Shown here in pieces: positions 12,611 through 25,950 of a stretch of 64,000 bases of DNA. The notes beneath the pieces are model-generated. The model saw only the letters and a program-made list of their open reading frames with translations. It ran no database searches and was not told the origin of the DNA. The translations under genes and the position numbers were made by a program. Origin of the DNA: Oxyruncus cristatus (Eukaryota > Chordata > Aves > Passeriformes > Cotingidae). The stretch's first letter is position 1; each line of letters begins with the position of its first letter. The stretch lies in contig VXAY01006698.1 of assembly GCA_013399855.1 (NCBI GenBank), positions 538,702 through 602,701 of the forward strand. Reading direction: 5' to 3'.

Positions 12611-13545
12611 ATATTCTGTGAAGGCTACATTATGCAGCTATAGCCTAAAGCTACTTTCTTAAACGCAGGGCAAGCTGAAGTTAAAATACATTGAGCCAGC
12701 ACTACAAAGTCAACTCCTAAAAGCAAAACGGGTTATAATAAGCAAGTTTGTGAGTAATATCTGGCCTGATATACGATGGATTTTTCACGGGTACAAACAT
12801 CAGCACCGTTTTGTATTTGCACTACTTTATTTCTGGTACCTGTCATCTGTGCTGCACTATTTAATAACAACATCCGACCCACAGCCTCAAAGGAAAGTGT
12901 TATACTGACCTAAAAAATAGTAGTAAAACAAGTCAACAAATAACAGATAAAATTATGTATCTTTCTAGAGTCTCCGTTTTTTTAGTAGTGTTATTAGTCC
13001 TCCTCTTTAAACCATCTTTTAATACAGTGCTCACAAAATTCCCACGTTGCAAGAAAATATCTGAAAATATATCCAAATCTCAATATCATAAATCAGTGAA
13101 AAAGTTTTGAAAGCCTTATAAATGCAGGTTATTATCTGCAAGTGAAAATTATTACTCATGTAAATAATTTGTGAAATATAAAATGAAATACAATACTGAA
13201 AAATAAATGAAATTTTATTCAGTCTTTCAGATTTCATCATTTATGGTTGTGATCTTCTGCCTCCAATGGCACTTGGGAATCCCAAGGAGGTGGGACCACA
13301 CTGTTGATGGAAGCAGTATCTCAAGACCTTAGAGGCAAGATGTTGTTTTTGAATGACAATGACATTATTAACATGAGGTTAACATGGCTACCCAAGTAAA
13401 ACTCTAAAAACCAAATTCTCCCTGTGTAGATACATTGCATATTAATAAGCCAGAAGATTACTGAAAACTCATTGAAAGATGCTATAAAAAATGCCAAAGC
13501 AATTAAGAACTAGGACAACAAAGTAAATATTTTATAAATAACAAG

Positions 13546-13600
13546 CTGCAAAAAAAACCCCAAAAACAAACCACCCAAACAAAACACCCACACACTGATT
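13546..13600. repeat. A/C-rich low-complexity tract
   Basis: Runs of A and C (AAAAAAACCCCAAAAACAAACC and similar) with almost no G or T. On the CNOT2 transcript strand this reads as a T/G-rich tract. It resembles in composition the tracts at 40431 and 54287, and is the complement of those at 14311, 31074 and 48163. Confidence 0.7.
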
Positions 13601-14310
13601 TTTTTGTCCACCAATATTACAAAACAGTATGTTCAGTCAACTGAGTTATTGGGTAAGAAACCTTAACCTCCCTGTTGCAGAAAATGCAGATAATTTTATG
13701 CATGGAATTAATCTTGTCCAAGACACCACTTCGAAAGCTAAAGCTGACATACAAAAACTACTGTACACTGTTAAGTGGAGATGTAGTAAAATAAAGCTTT
13801 TAGATGAAGCACAGAAAAGTAAAGAACACCTACCACAGTCATTTAATTATTCTATAAAAAAACTGAATACAAGCTCAACATAGTGAAAATTATATACTGT
13901 CATCAACAGTAAAATTAATTTGCTTGTGACATAATTTCAAATTGTAAAGTGATATTAACTAATTCAAATTCAGATATTTACTTGCAAACTGCGTAAAATA
14001 GTATAAAAACCCACTTTCATCTCTAAGCAAAATTAAGTTTATGATGTATTGTTTTATTTGATAAATCCATTCAGGTACAAATTTATAGATGAGACAGTAA
14101 AAGGTGCATTTTGCATTTGAAACTTTTTGTTCTTTCATCATACTGTGTAACTTTCTTACAAAAACGCAAGCTCAAGGCAGAATGACTATAGGCTCTGAAA
14201 GGGAACTGCATCAAAACACAAAAAGTTCCTTGAGCAGTTTCTAATCTCATCCCCTGCAAGTCCTTCTGACTATTTTTATTAAAGGCATTGCAATTTTCAT
14301 CCATTTAAAG

Positions 14311-14413
14311 TTTGTTTGGTTTTGTTTGTTTTTTTGTTTTGTGAGGGGTTTTGTTGGTTTGATTTTTGTTTGGGTTTTTTTGTTTTGTTTTTGTGGGTTT
14401 GGTTGTTTTTTTA
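14311..14413. repeat. T/G-rich low-complexity tract
   Basis: About 100 bp built almost only from T and G, with irregular TTTGTTTGG and TTTTGTTTG units. It accounts for the open plus-strand frame beginning at 14326, which is therefore not evidence of a gene. Confidence 0.85.
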
Positions 14414-17400
14414 AAGAAACTTATTGCGTACTCACCAAGAGATGCAAGAAATGTTTAATCACTCTCCTGGAAGGTGAAAAGCAACTCTCTTGCTTTGTAA
14501 CTCACACTTCAAAGAGAGAAGACCAAGCCATGTATTTCACAAAGCAACCAGGGCAAAGCAGCCCACTGTTCAGTCAAATTTACAAGAATGTTTATGTGCA
14601 AAGTAATGCATGTGAAAATATTAATTTGCCATTTATAATTAAAAGACATTAATCTACTTATTTTCCAAAATAAACTTTACTTTTTTTCCCTTCCACAAAT
14701 GGATCAAAACTATTCAGACTGTTACAAGGTAAGTTAATGTACAATGCCTCTGTTCAGCCAATCAGCATTAGCGTGAACGCTACAACTACTCCTGACTCAG
14801 CAGGGTTTCGTGGGAATTCTTAAATACTTACAACTCCACGTGAAGCATCAGAAATTAAATTATGATTAAGCTAACAAACTCTTGTGCAATGACTAAGGTA
14901 AAGGCCAGGAAAGAAGCCTTGGGAAATAAGATACCATAGGTTTCCTTAGAATCCTAAAGTAATAGTATTATCCTAAAATAATATATAGCAATATTATGGA
15001 TCTCAATCTGACGGTAAGCTAAGCCTTGCTTCATGGTTTTATCTCTTGTAAAATACCACCTCTTTATAAAGCCATGTAACAGTAAAAGTTAAGTAGAGGT
15101 TCTATTAATCAGTTTAATAGAATCACAGCAAAAGACCTCAGACCACCTTTAATTTTACCACCACCTCTGTGTCCATTACAAGACAAAACCACTGACATCT
15201 GCCTTCATGAAACTGCCTCACGACAGAGGAACACCTGAATCTGATCCATTGCAGACATGCTTCTACTATCTCAGGATGGAAGAAACTTCCAGCAAGAAGG
15301 CTCCCAGAATCAATAACCCATTTCACTGTACTCAATATCCAAATCTTAGGACTTTCTAGAGCTACGGAGCTAGACATAGTTGCAATGAGGCAAATCTAAT
15401 CTTCAGGCTAGATTTTACTTGTCTCAACTAAAAGTGCAAATCGGAAATATTACTACTATGTTACTGCAAGCATTTTACAATCTGTTGAGCAACTAGGAAA
15501 GAAAATGAACAGCAAAGCACTGGGCCAAGATACGGAAAAAGCTTTAATTGAAACAAATCTAACTTTTCCTGATCATTTGGGTAGATCTTTATTAAAAGGC
15601 ATGTCTGTCTACTGTCAGATTTATGACTGCAGCTCATATTCTCATGTATGCATCCTCAGTGGATTGGGCTAGACTGGTCAAATCTCGTACAGCCCTTATC
15701 ACATTTTCATGTATGAGAAATCAAAGAAGTTCAGAATGGATTGGTCCAATCTTTTCTCCAAGCTCAGTCATTTTTGTTTTGCTCAACTGATGATTATAGA
15801 TTCAACAGTATATGAACACCTTGAGTTACTGATTTCTACCATTGTCACTCTATCCAAATAAAAATACATGTACCCATGTCCTGAAAATTATTTTGCTGAG
15901 TGCATAGACAGCTCAATTAAGTTGCTGAAATTGGCCACAAATAAGCTCTGCAATTATTTTGTGGGAACACAGTGCATCATCTTGTCAATTTATGTTACAA
16001 GGACCACACTTGTTTCCAGATGGAAGTTAAACTATTTTCTTAACCTGTTTTGCATTCCAAAAGTTCTATATAATATGTGATTTCTTGGCCAAAGGATTAC
16101 TGACCTGGTTATCATGCACTAAATAAGTGCACAACAAAGATGCATAGACAGAGCATTCACAGACACACTCTGTTTCACTTCCCTACTCAGCACAGCAAGT
16201 GTGTGATGATCCAAGGCAAAGCCACTTATTTAGTAAAAAGGAAGCATCAGATGGCTTGAGCAACGTAATCTCATCTAAGGAACCATAATTTTATGCCTAA
16301 AATAACAGATCCAATGAGCATCAGTACAATCTTGGGAGCACTTGTGCATGTGAGTAACATGCAACTTTTCCATTTCAACTACCATATTAGTCCTGCCTGT
16401 CTGGAACCGCACACTCTAGCGAACAGGTAAGTTAAAAGAAAGCTCTTAGCTACACCGGGTTTCTGAAAGAAAAGTAACAAGTCCTAAACTATTTGTTGCT
16501 ACATCTTTGCCCTTGGAAAAAGTCTTTAAAATTTAAAAGAGCACTTAAACAGCCTTAATTCACTTTACAATTGTGCGAAGGAAATTATTTTACAATTCAA
16601 ATTAGCTACAGCAAAAATGTCAAAAAAATACCACACCACGAAGTGCTATGAAAATTGTTTATTAAAAGGCATAAAATATCTTTTCCGCATCTTTTTCAGA
16701 TAGGTTCTAGATTATTTTTTTTTTCACTTAGTAAGTGAAGAACTACTTCTTAATAAGATTTGGAAACTTCCACCTTTTGTGTTAAAACAAGGTAGAAAGC
16801 TGAAAAGCACACAGCTCAGTTAAAACCAGTGCACAAGTCATCACTAAACCCCATCTGAAGACAATGCCTTTTCAAAAGGCCAGAAACCCTACGGCAAAAG
16901 TGAAGTGAAAAACAGGTTTTAAAGTTTATACAAATATGCTTGCAGTAATAGTCCTTACTCTACTCTGAATTTTAAGAGGATTTCACCATTCCCTATGTTC
17001 AACTGAAAATGAAAAAGATGAATAATTTAAATTACAGTAAAAAAACCCAGTAAAACTTGTTTAGATAAAAACGATTCACTCCTTTCACTCATTTATTATA
17101 GCTTTATTTTATCCCCACATTAGATGTGAAGACAGAAAACTTTAAAGTGCTCCAAAATCTAGAATGCTGGAGTTTTCTCCCCAGGTGTTCATAAAACTGG
17201 ATCCAGGTTTTAAACATTAGTCTTTATTAGTTTACTTGGACAAAAATCTGAGCAATTTTATTTTAGTCTCTCAATACTGTTACCCAAACAACAGAGTCAA
17301 TCTATTTATCATGTTCTCAAATACAGAACATTTTTAGCAAAATTCTAGTGGAAAGATTATCTGAAAACATGGTTACTTTCAACTGGAAAAGGTTTTCAAA

Positions 17401-18501
17401 CCTGCAAAATTGGGTGGAAAGAAAATACAACCACCTTTCCAACATTTCTTATCTACTGTGAACCAAATGAAACAGAAAATGCAACATGTAATATAGAATA
17501 TACATTTAGCTATACCTGAGTGATCAAAGGTGTACAGTCAACACCACCACCATAAATTTACTTTGATCAACTTTTAAAAAAAATCACAATAGCATATAAC
17601 AGTTTAAAATTTCGTAAGTATAAACTCAGAAAGTTGTCATGGTCAATAGGGAAGCTACAGGGCTGGGGGCAAAACCTTAAAAAGGATTTGGAAATAAAAT
17701 TTTAAAAGGCTTTTGCAAATCCATTCTTCTATTTCCTGTCGGAATAACATCACTCTTCTGCCAACTACCGCAGCTTCTATTTCCCATTTTGGCCAGTTCT
17801 CCCACAAGCTTTCAGGATTTCTCATTTGTCACTCCTGGTGTCTGGAACACCCACCTTCCTTGTCTTGAAGTGCCATTCTAAGATCCACTTCTGCAACACT
17901 GCCTACAGAAAAAGTAGGCAACTGAAGCACTCATTTGCTGGGACACAATGTGCCAAGCATCAGCTTTTACTGTGTACACTGTAATGCATAGCATTTATCT
18001 CAGTCTACCTTTCTTACTACACCATAACAATTTTTCCCTCAGTGCATCAAATTTAAAAGTGCCTACTTAATGTCCAAGAATCACTTTGGAGAAATGAGAG
18101 TGCTAGTTGCAACTCTTAGTGACCACAGAAAGGAAAGTTATGTTCAATATTATAAATATTCCATCTGTGGTACATGCACATATGTAATCAACATAAACAG
18201 AAAAGAGCAGCCTATTTAGTTTTCTTTATACCATATTACATTTTAATCCTTTGCTGGCTCACCTGAAACTTTTTATCAAATTAATTTATGAATCAGAAAG
18301 CTGCATTTACACTTTTTTGGGGGTTTCATTTTACCAAATCTTCTACTCTAAATCTATTTCCTTCTCTTTGAAAATTTGGATTAAAATTCAGCTAAGAGTC
18401 TACAGGAAATGTTTATATAGGTCAAAGTCTATCAAGACATTTCTGGACAGCCTTGGAGGCAGACTTGAAGCAGTTGTACCTTTTTGAAAGTTTGAAGGGA
18501 T

Positions 18502-18528
18502 ATATTCTTTTTTAATTAAAAAGAATAT
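18502..18528. repeat. Short A/T-rich inverted repeat
   Basis: Arms of 11 bp (ATATTCTTTTT and its exact complement) flank a 5-nt loop. The stem is almost all A-T pairs. No promoter or terminator role is implied in this eukaryotic intron. Confidence 0.6.
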
Positions 18529-19161
18529 GTTGCCTACACATCTTAAATGCAAGCCTGTGATTAGATTACATTACTGACCTTCAGGTGACATGAACTTCAA
18601 GTCACACTTTCAAGTCTTCCATGTATTTCTACATGCCACCCCATACGAAAGGGAATATATTATTGCCTTATTTATCTATCTTTGGTAAGAAACAGAGCAT
18701 CAGTAATGCCAACACAGTTCTAACATACAATATTGCATTACCAAGGGGAAAATACTACCAGTTTCGTAACTTTGTGGCATTACAAATGGGAGAAATACCT
18801 AACTCAGAATACTTCAGCAAACAAGCTGCACAAGGTATTTTCAGAAACTTTTAAAAACAGTTGAAGAAAACTTGTTTTTGTTGCAAAACCACAACAAAAA
18901 CCTTGCAGACACTGCATGTAAGCACAAGATATAATCAATAACCCAATTAAAATTGCAAATACAATTCTTCAAGATGAAAAACTAAAATGCTGGCAAGCAT
19001 ATGGCTGAAGTTTACATACAAATTCACTAAAATTAAAGCACTTGCCACTGAAAACAGTCATGTACAGCTTAAAGCTAGACAAAGCCCTTCCTCACATATA
19101 TTTCATGTACTTGAAACTACCTCACTACTGAAAGAAGAAAAAATAAGCTTATTCAACTCAC

Positions 19162-19284
19162 ATCTTTTTCTGACCGATGTGGGAACATCGATGATTGGCT
19201 GTAGTACATGTTCTCATCATGGTAGTCACCATCAACCCCCTCTACAAACTTCTTCCTTGAAGCACCAAACATGCTGTTTGTCAC
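19162..19284 (-). CDS. CNOT2: CNOT2 coding exon (about residues 17-57), the most 5' exon recognised
   Basis: This 123-nt exon encodes 41 whole codons, phase 0 at both ends, with acceptor CTTATTTAG|GTGACA and donor AAAAGAT|GTGAGT. The translation is VTNSMFGASRKKFVEG, then VDGDYHDENMYYSQSS, then MFPHRSEKD. Human CNOT2, as I recall it, has VDSDY where this sequence has VDGDY. The basic ASRKKF patch and the acidic, tyrosine-containing DYHDENMYY segment are recognisable. The donor is unusual in that the last exon base is T instead of G. In mammals the preceding exon supplies the initiator Met and about 15 further residues; it was not found in the 44.7 kb upstream. An internal ATG (the Met of NSMFG) could serve as a start if the upstream exon were noncoding. 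Confidence 0.95.
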
Positions 19285-19698
19285 CTAAATAAGAAGAAAA
19301 ACAATTATATACCATATATGACTTTCTTTGCTACATACTTGGCATATACATTTAAATATATGTTTCTAAATATTTGAAAATGCCTCTTAAAAATCCTTTC
19401 TGTATATTGCCAATGTAACGGTTCTTTCAAGAGGGATTTTCATGCGACAGAAACTCATATTCCAGAAACAACTGGGGTGGGCAAAGGGGACACGCTTCAT
19501 TTTTTGGAAGGGTATTTTTTTGTTGGTTGTCTGTTTGAGTTCCATGACCTTTCAACCAAATTTACTTAAAATTATGGAATGTCAGAAAATGAAAGCGCAA
19601 ATTTCTCTAGTTTTCCTCTCCAAAGGTAATCACTTTCAATCTAAAAGAAGAAAATTAAGGCATACTCTTTAGAGCTCAGCCACCTTAAAATAAGTAAC

Positions 19699-19736
19699 AA
19701 AAAAAAAAAAAAAATGGAGAAGAAAAAAAAAAAAAA
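19699..19736. repeat. Poly-A / A-rich tract
   Basis: Two A runs (about 16 and 15 nt) separated by TGGAGAAG. Simple low-complexity sequence with no recognisable retrocopy next to it. Confidence 0.8.
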
Positions 19737-21899
19737 TCTGTGAAACCACTTCCATGTCTCATCACCACAACTGTGGAAAAGCAGCTTTCTACTTGACCCT
19801 ACTCAGATCCATGATTGAGTAAGAGAAGTTTGAGCTTAACCACACTCAACAACCTCACCACAGACTGGCAAAGTTACTGCAGACAGCCCATAAAACCCCC
19901 CTGGATTTTATTTTGCCCTTACTGCCACAGACGCACACAAAGACAGAGTTAAGTCAGGAATTGGAAACTAAAGAAACAGCAACCACACAGCTGGTCACAG
20001 AACCTTAACTCATTAGAAAATTTAATCCTGCAGCAAGGTCATACAATGTTGCTAAAGCATCTACTGCACACAGTGCATATTTATATACCTGACTCTTATT
20101 TAATCTATCTGACAATGAAACACTATCACAGCACAGTGTGAGCTAACCAAGCCCCGTTTTAACCTAACAGGTTAATGTTCAAACCAGCGAAACGGCACAA
20201 ACTGGTCAGCACAGAGTGACTTGCCCAGCTTCTTGTACCATATGGGGAGACTGGAGAGAGTGCAAACAACAGGATGGTAATCAACCCCGAGCTACTGCAC
20301 TACTTATCTTCACACAGATCTTTATCATCTTGAAAGGTAAGGAAGCTAAATTGCAGTTAGGATTCAGAGCATTTCATAAGCTAAGATTTACTATCTTCAC
20401 TACGGACAGCATTAGATAAACTTACAAAAGACAGGTTGATTTTTAACATTTTTTTTAAAGGGTCAGTTTGCACTACCTTAGGCTCATGCTTAAAACTGAA
20501 GTTTCAAAGTATTTATTCTGGTTGGCTGCAAGAAAAGCTACTTTCAGCCTGAAATCCTCTAATCCCTGCTGACACAAAATTACTATGATATTCCTCACAG
20601 TGTGGCTTATTCAAATTTCACCTTTACTGACGAAGATTTGTAGGCAGTGTTTAAATAACACGTGTAGTCCTACTCTGGTAACAACCCCATGATTTCAAAG
20701 TCATAGGACTTTTGAGTAAAAGTAAAGTCAACACTTAGAATGCATTTAATACAGCTATACTCACAGAACGGCTCTAAAAGATTCAGCTAAACAAGTCTAT
20801 TCTACTACTCCTACAAGGGGGCTTCAGATCTTCAGACTACTGATATTTCAAAACAAATTTATAACCTGTTATACGCACGTGAATAATGGCATCTAAAGGT
20901 ACCGCATACCTTCTTCAGACGAAACTTGTGTTTTATGATATTCACAAAAAATGTGCAAATGTAAGGTCCCAAAATGCTAGAACGCATTCAGCTGACTTTC
21001 ACACTTACAGTGAAGCTTTCATTACACTGTAAGCATATCCCACTGTGTTAATCCCCCTACAATGCAATTATCACCTACCAGATGGGATGGAGCATTTAAC
21101 AGGCTAAGGGGATTATCTTGTCCTTTGCTCTGCCTGAGCAAAGTGCAGAGAGATGAGCAGTTGCAATCAATGGCAGTAAAAAGGATAGTGAAATGCTTTG
21201 GTGAAGCTATCTCCAGCAATGAAGAGAAGCTGTGAGTCTCAACCAGCTACGGCTTTTGAGAAGCAGAAAGGCAGATTGTCACAAGCCCCGAAGAATTTTT
21301 TGATGCTCCTTTAACAATACCTGGGATAAGTCACATAACCCTCTCTTGTGATACATCATCACAATAACAAAATTGAATTGTCTTAGAAAGCAAGTCACTG
21401 AAGCACACACGGCACTGTACTAATGCACTGCCTAACCCTAAGCTATGATACAGGAGCTATATAAGGGGAAAAAAATGGTTCTGCCTTTGACCCTGTAGAT
21501 TTTGATCTTACTTCTGCAAAGGTTTACACATGGCTAGCTACACATACAACATAAAGATTTCTCAATTAGCGGGTCAAAGCTTTCAAAATATATGTTTATA
21601 GTCACTGCAAGAAAGCTAGTATGCCCAAATATGAAGTCTATCTACTGAAAAGCTGAAAGACATTTTAAACTCTCCACTAAATTTAAACTGTCTAAACGAT
21701 TATTTTCTATACTGATAATCATATAAGACAGTGGCCTAGAACACTAATCAAGACTGTGGCCTGAAGACTGATGAAGTGCAATGATATTAATATGGAGTCC
21801 AACAAGAGCATGGCTATTAAGAAAACTTTTAATAATTAGATTCAATATTGATATTGTTATTGGCAATCCATATTTCTACATGACACCTAACAGAACTGT

Positions 21900-22210
21900 G
21901 CTGATGAACTCCGAAGAGCAGAACACTGCACTGCAGACTGCAGCTGCAGGGGAAGAGGGGATGCCTGGAGGAGCCCTGCGACCCAGCTGCATCACTGTGC
22001 CCAAGTACCCTGAAGACCTTCAAAATTTTTTGCAGAGACTGACACTTCTTCACAGCAGCATTTTTGCAAGTAATTTTGTGTCGTTCAATGCTGCCAAGCG
22101 AAGCAGTCGCATGTGGTGCTCAAGCTGTCCACACTCTCTCTGAGGGAAGCAGTAGAGGCATGGGAGGGCATTCTGGCAACTGCCTGTACCCCTAACAGGA
22201 TTCCTCTTCG
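21900..22210. other. GC-richer patch with long open frames on both strands, unrecognised
   Basis: The stretch is GC-richer than its surroundings. A plus-strand frame (21781-22143, 120 codons) and two minus-strand frames cover it. None of the translations resembles a family I know, and there is no flanking splice-site pattern consistent with a CNOT2 exon. It may be an ancient repeat or a conserved noncoding element. Confidence 0.3.
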
Positions 22211-23440
22211 CTAGAAAGAACTCCCACTCGTTCTCAGGGTGAACCACAGCACAGATCACAACAGAGAAACATGGTGGTACAATTCATCCCACTATCCAGC
22301 ACTGTCACAGAATTAACAGCACAATAAAACGAGTCAAGTTGCTAAAGAGCAGTAACAGAAAGAGCAGGAACTGGGATTACACACTGAAGCTGCAGCTGCT
22401 GTAGCCAGGCTACTTACTTCTTGTTCATTTTGAAGCTAACACCAGCAGCCAGTTTATCTACTTCCCAGTAGCCACCAGTGACTACAAACAGCTGGAATCC
22501 TTCTGAATCAGAGCACTCATCCCCATGCAGACTTTTATATTACAGCAGGTTGATGCAATGACAGTGTCACATGATTGCCAAGTTAGCAGTAGGCACCCTC
22601 CTATTCATATTAACTTATTCCAGTGTTCACTATCATACACATTAACCACTCATGCTACAAGCATATGCACAGACACTGAAAAAACACTGTTGCAGTCCTC
22701 ATAAGAAGGTGTGAGAATAACTGGGTCTGTGCCAAGTGTGGGAAGATCTACAGATGGAACTTTACGTCTTATTTCTTAGGACAAGAAGCCACAAAGACTG
22801 CAGCTTCCTTTTCATAAACTGACAGATCATTGTCCAATCAGTTACAAAAGTAAATACAGTAAAGTTCATGGAGCACTTCCAAATACATTTTAAACCCTTT
22901 GGAAAGTAAGAGTGACCTGAGGTTTTGTACCTTCAGAGCGTCTAGATTGGTGAGGTGAAGAAAGGCAGAAATCAGCACCTGTATTTAAGTCCCTCGTTCA
23001 TACAAATACACACACATATACCAACACAATCTCAGAGAAGTGGTATGCCAGTTGCATGGTAATTTAACTAAGCAAAGAATTCCCATCTAGTCAGCTTAAT
23101 GTCATACAGATACCTCTCCTAATCCTCTAACTACTCTTCCTGTTCTACTGTGGGAACTCAGTTCTCTGTTGCACAAGACACATTGGCAGTTGTAACCGTT
23201 CATGAAAAATGTAAAAATCGTGCACTTCTGTCAACTTATCCTTTAGCATAATATTGCAGAAGTACTTACAACTCCTACTGGTAAGTCCATTTATAAATAT
23301 TATTGGAAAATATTCATGGTAACAGTGGAAAAAAAGGGAAGAAACTACACCCTAGGATAGAGTTGAGAACCAACCAGCCATGTGGCTGCAAACCATGTCC
23401 TCTTCTGATCAGATGAACACAAATGCTTCTTTCAGAGCAT

Positions 23441-24171
23441 AAGCTGCACCTGGGTTAGGGCAACCCCTGGTATCAATACAGGCCAGGGGAAGAACAAATC
23501 GAGGGCAGCCCTGCTGAGAAGGACTTGGGAGCGCTGGTGAATGATGGGCTGGATATGGGCCAGCACTGTCCGCCTGCAGCCCAGAAAGCCAATTGTATCC
23601 TGGGCTGCATCAAAAGCAGCAGGGACAGCAAGCTGAGGAAAGTCATTCTGCCCCTCTACTTCCCTCTCCTGAGACCTCCTCACCTGGAGCACTGCATCCA
23701 GCTTTGGGGTCCGGAGCAGAGGAAGGACATCAACCTGTCAGAATGAATCCAGAGGAGGGCCATCAAGATATCAGAGGGATGGAGCACCTCTCCTGTGGGG
23801 ACAGGCTGAGAGAATTGGGATTGTTCAGCCTGGAAAAGAGGAGGCTTTGGGGTGACCTAATTGCAGCCTTCCACTACCTGAAGAGAGCCTACAAGAAAGA
23901 TGGAGCATGTAGTGATAGGACAAGGGAGAATGGCCTCAAACTGAAAGAGAATAGGTTTAGATTAACGCTAGGAAAGAATTCTTTCCTGTGAGGGTGGTGA
24001 GGCACTGGCACAGGTTGCCCAGAGTTGTGGATGCTCCATCCATGGAGTGTTCAGGCTGGATGGGACTGTGAGCAACCAGGTCTAATGGAAGGTGTCCCCG
24101 CCCATGGCAGGGGTTTGGAACTAGATAATCTTTAAGGTCTCTTCGAACCCAGGCTATTCTATGATTTTATG
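23441..24171 (+). mobile_element. CR1 LINE, 5'-truncated, degenerate copy
   Basis: About 730 bp of the 3' end of a CR1 non-LTR retrotransposon in plus orientation, antisense to CNOT2. Hallmarks of the ORF2 reverse-transcriptase C-terminal region are visible in translation: [40 protein letters not shown] blocks (here [12 protein letters not shown]) and [10 protein letters not shown]. These are spread over two frames, with a frameshift near 23740 and several stops, so the copy is dead. The 3' UTR follows (TTGGAACTAGATAATCTTTA) and ends in the octamer tail ATTCTATGATTTTATG. The 5' truncation is typical of CR1 retrotransposition. Confidence 0.95.
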
Positions 24172-25861
24172 TTAAAAAAATCACAACTTCAAGCTAACGT
24201 TAATCAAGCAAAATGCAGTCACAAACCTGACAAGACCTTTAAATTCTTCTGCAGGACTTTTCCTAACAACCACCACTACAGGAAAACTAGAAGAACTGTA
24301 CAGATGTTAAGAACTTGAAGGATCTAATAAGCAGTTTGTTGTGGTCATTGACCTGTATCCTTCAGCTGAGTATGTAACATGACAACCACCAATACTTATT
24401 TTAAAAAAATAATGAAAACAATTTTTAAGAAAAATATTTTTCATTGCAAGGAACACTGCAGTATAGCATACTTCAGCACACAAAAAGATGTCACCAATAA
24501 CTGAAAATATGCTGTTGACACAGAATTTGTAAGGAAAAACTATTTAAAACTTTATTGTCTTAGGTTGCAAGAAGATCTTCTCTATAATCACTTATAAAGT
24601 GGTACTATGATTGTATACTAAGTTAGTTTAACAGCTTGAAGCAAATTATGCTTCTGCTTTGCAGTATCACTATAGGTAGTGCCTAAGGAGAGCTCACTCA
24701 CACCATGAACATACCCAAATCTAAACTAAGATGATACTATAAAATATTCCAGGAGAATGTATATTTTTTGTTTTCCATAAAGCAGAAAAATTGATCACTG
24801 CACTACAACTGATTATACTTATAATCTTTATGAGAGCTGAAAACTACACACAGATGAGTGTGTTAAACTCTCAAGTTTAAAACAAGTTAAACAACAAAAA
24901 AAACCCCCAACATTTTAGAAAATGGAAATATTAGGAAATATTTAGCAGTATCTTCCCTTTCCTGCTTCGCCAATGACTGTGGTGTTTGTCAACATACACA
25001 CTATCATCGCATGGGAGCAATTAGAAGTTGTAATCTCAGTCTGACGATACAGAGCATCTACCCACCTGTATATCATGGCTTCTGATGTTGCTGTTTAGGT
25101 CTTAATAAGCAAAGGCAAAAATTTACTTTACTTTGTCACAAATCAATGTTTTCACATATGATAACATACTTGCATATCCAAAGTATCTGCAAAAGTGTCC
25201 CTTAATGTGCCTTTTAGTGAGAAATAAGTGTATCTAAAAGTGTCTAACAAAAAATCCTGTGAACAACCAAATCAGCCTGCAATTTAAGTCAAAATACAGA
25301 ATTTGAAATTCCATCAGTTGCTAAGATAGCATATATTCAATTTTTAGTAAAAACTACTACTGTTCATGGTCTTATTTCTCAGTGTCAAAGATAATTCCTA
25401 TTTGTCCCGAAGTGGAACTAACATACAATAGAATACATATTACCATCTTGCTAAATGCAAAAAGTCTTTCAAATCCCAACCCTTCAGTGGCAAGTAACAG
25501 CTATTAAACAACACCATGAAAAGTACACTGGTACAAATAGATACATTTTGTTTCCAACATGAAAGACAAAACAAAACTAGAAGATCCTCTGTTCTCTCAT
25601 TTCATTTCACAATTGCAGTCAGTCCCTTTCTCCAAGGTGACTGATAATCTCTGCCATTACACTATATACTTAGGCTACGATAGTCCTTCAAACAACAACT
25701 TTGTAGCACCAAAAGTACATCATCATGGCAAACGGAATATTTCACTGTATTGCTTTTTATGCAAAAGTCTTTTTCCTTGATGAGCTTAATACTGGCACAG
25801 CTTTGCACTCATTATAAGAATACAATAGTAATATAGGTGTTTTGTCTATCTTTTTTTTCTG
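24172..25861 (-). other. CNOT2: CNOT2 large 5' intron segment
   Basis: AT-rich unique sequence between two CR1 remnants. A plus-strand frame at 25559-25780 (73 codons) has no recognisable content. Nothing else is seen. Confidence 0.75.
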
Positions 25862-25950
25862 TGTAACCTGCTCTAGGTGACCCCGCCTTAGGAGGGGGTT
25901 GAACTACATGAACTGCAGAGGTCTCTTCCAACACTAAAAATTCTGTTGGT
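25862..25950 (+). repeat. CR1 LINE 3' terminus (diverged fragment)
   Basis: About 90 bp matching the CR1 3' UTR layout: CTAGGTGACCCCGCCTTAGG, then GGGGGTTGAACTACATGA, then AGAGGTCTCTTCCAAC, ending in an ATTCTG-type tail. It is a different CR1 subfamily layout from the copy at 23441 (AGGTGACCC plus GCAGAGGTC). Plus orientation; only the tail survives. Confidence 0.8.

Larger units (their letters stand above)
8859..19161 (-). other. CNOT2: CNOT2 intron (10.3 kb)
   Basis: GT-AG intron (donor GTGAGT, acceptor TTGTAG). It carries a GC-richer island at 12370-12610, an A/C-rich tract at 13546-13600, a T/G-rich tract at 14311-14413 and an 11-bp hairpin at 18502-18528. No CR1 or LTR is confidently recognised in more than 10 kb, which contrasts with the next intron upstream. 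No RNA gene was identified. Confidence 0.88.
19285..23440 (-). other. CNOT2: CNOT2 large 5' intron, proximal part
   Basis: Start of a continuous intronic stretch upstream of the 19162-19284 exon; the acceptor is CTTATTTAG. It holds poly-A runs near 19699-19736 and a GC-richer patch at about 21900-22210. I see no transposon or RNA gene. Confidence 0.8.

Noticed and set aside
13629..13883. 84-codon plus-strand ORF with mixed hydrophilic composition
   Set aside because: No motif, no promoter or splice context, and it lies antisense in a CNOT2 intron.
14326..14652. 108-codon plus-strand ORF
   Set aside because: The first third is the T/G low-complexity tract, which cannot contain most stop codons' A residues; the remainder is unremarkable.
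15118..15320. TAGAATCACAG followed by ACCTCAGACCACC, weakly CR1-like
   Set aside because: The order fits loosely but no CR1 3' UTR or ORF2 phrase can be followed further.
15786..15836. TGATGAT ... CTGA spacing suggestive of a C/D-box snoRNA
   Set aside because: There is no terminal stem next to the boxes, no clear C'/D' pair, and both motifs are common by chance in AT-rich intron.
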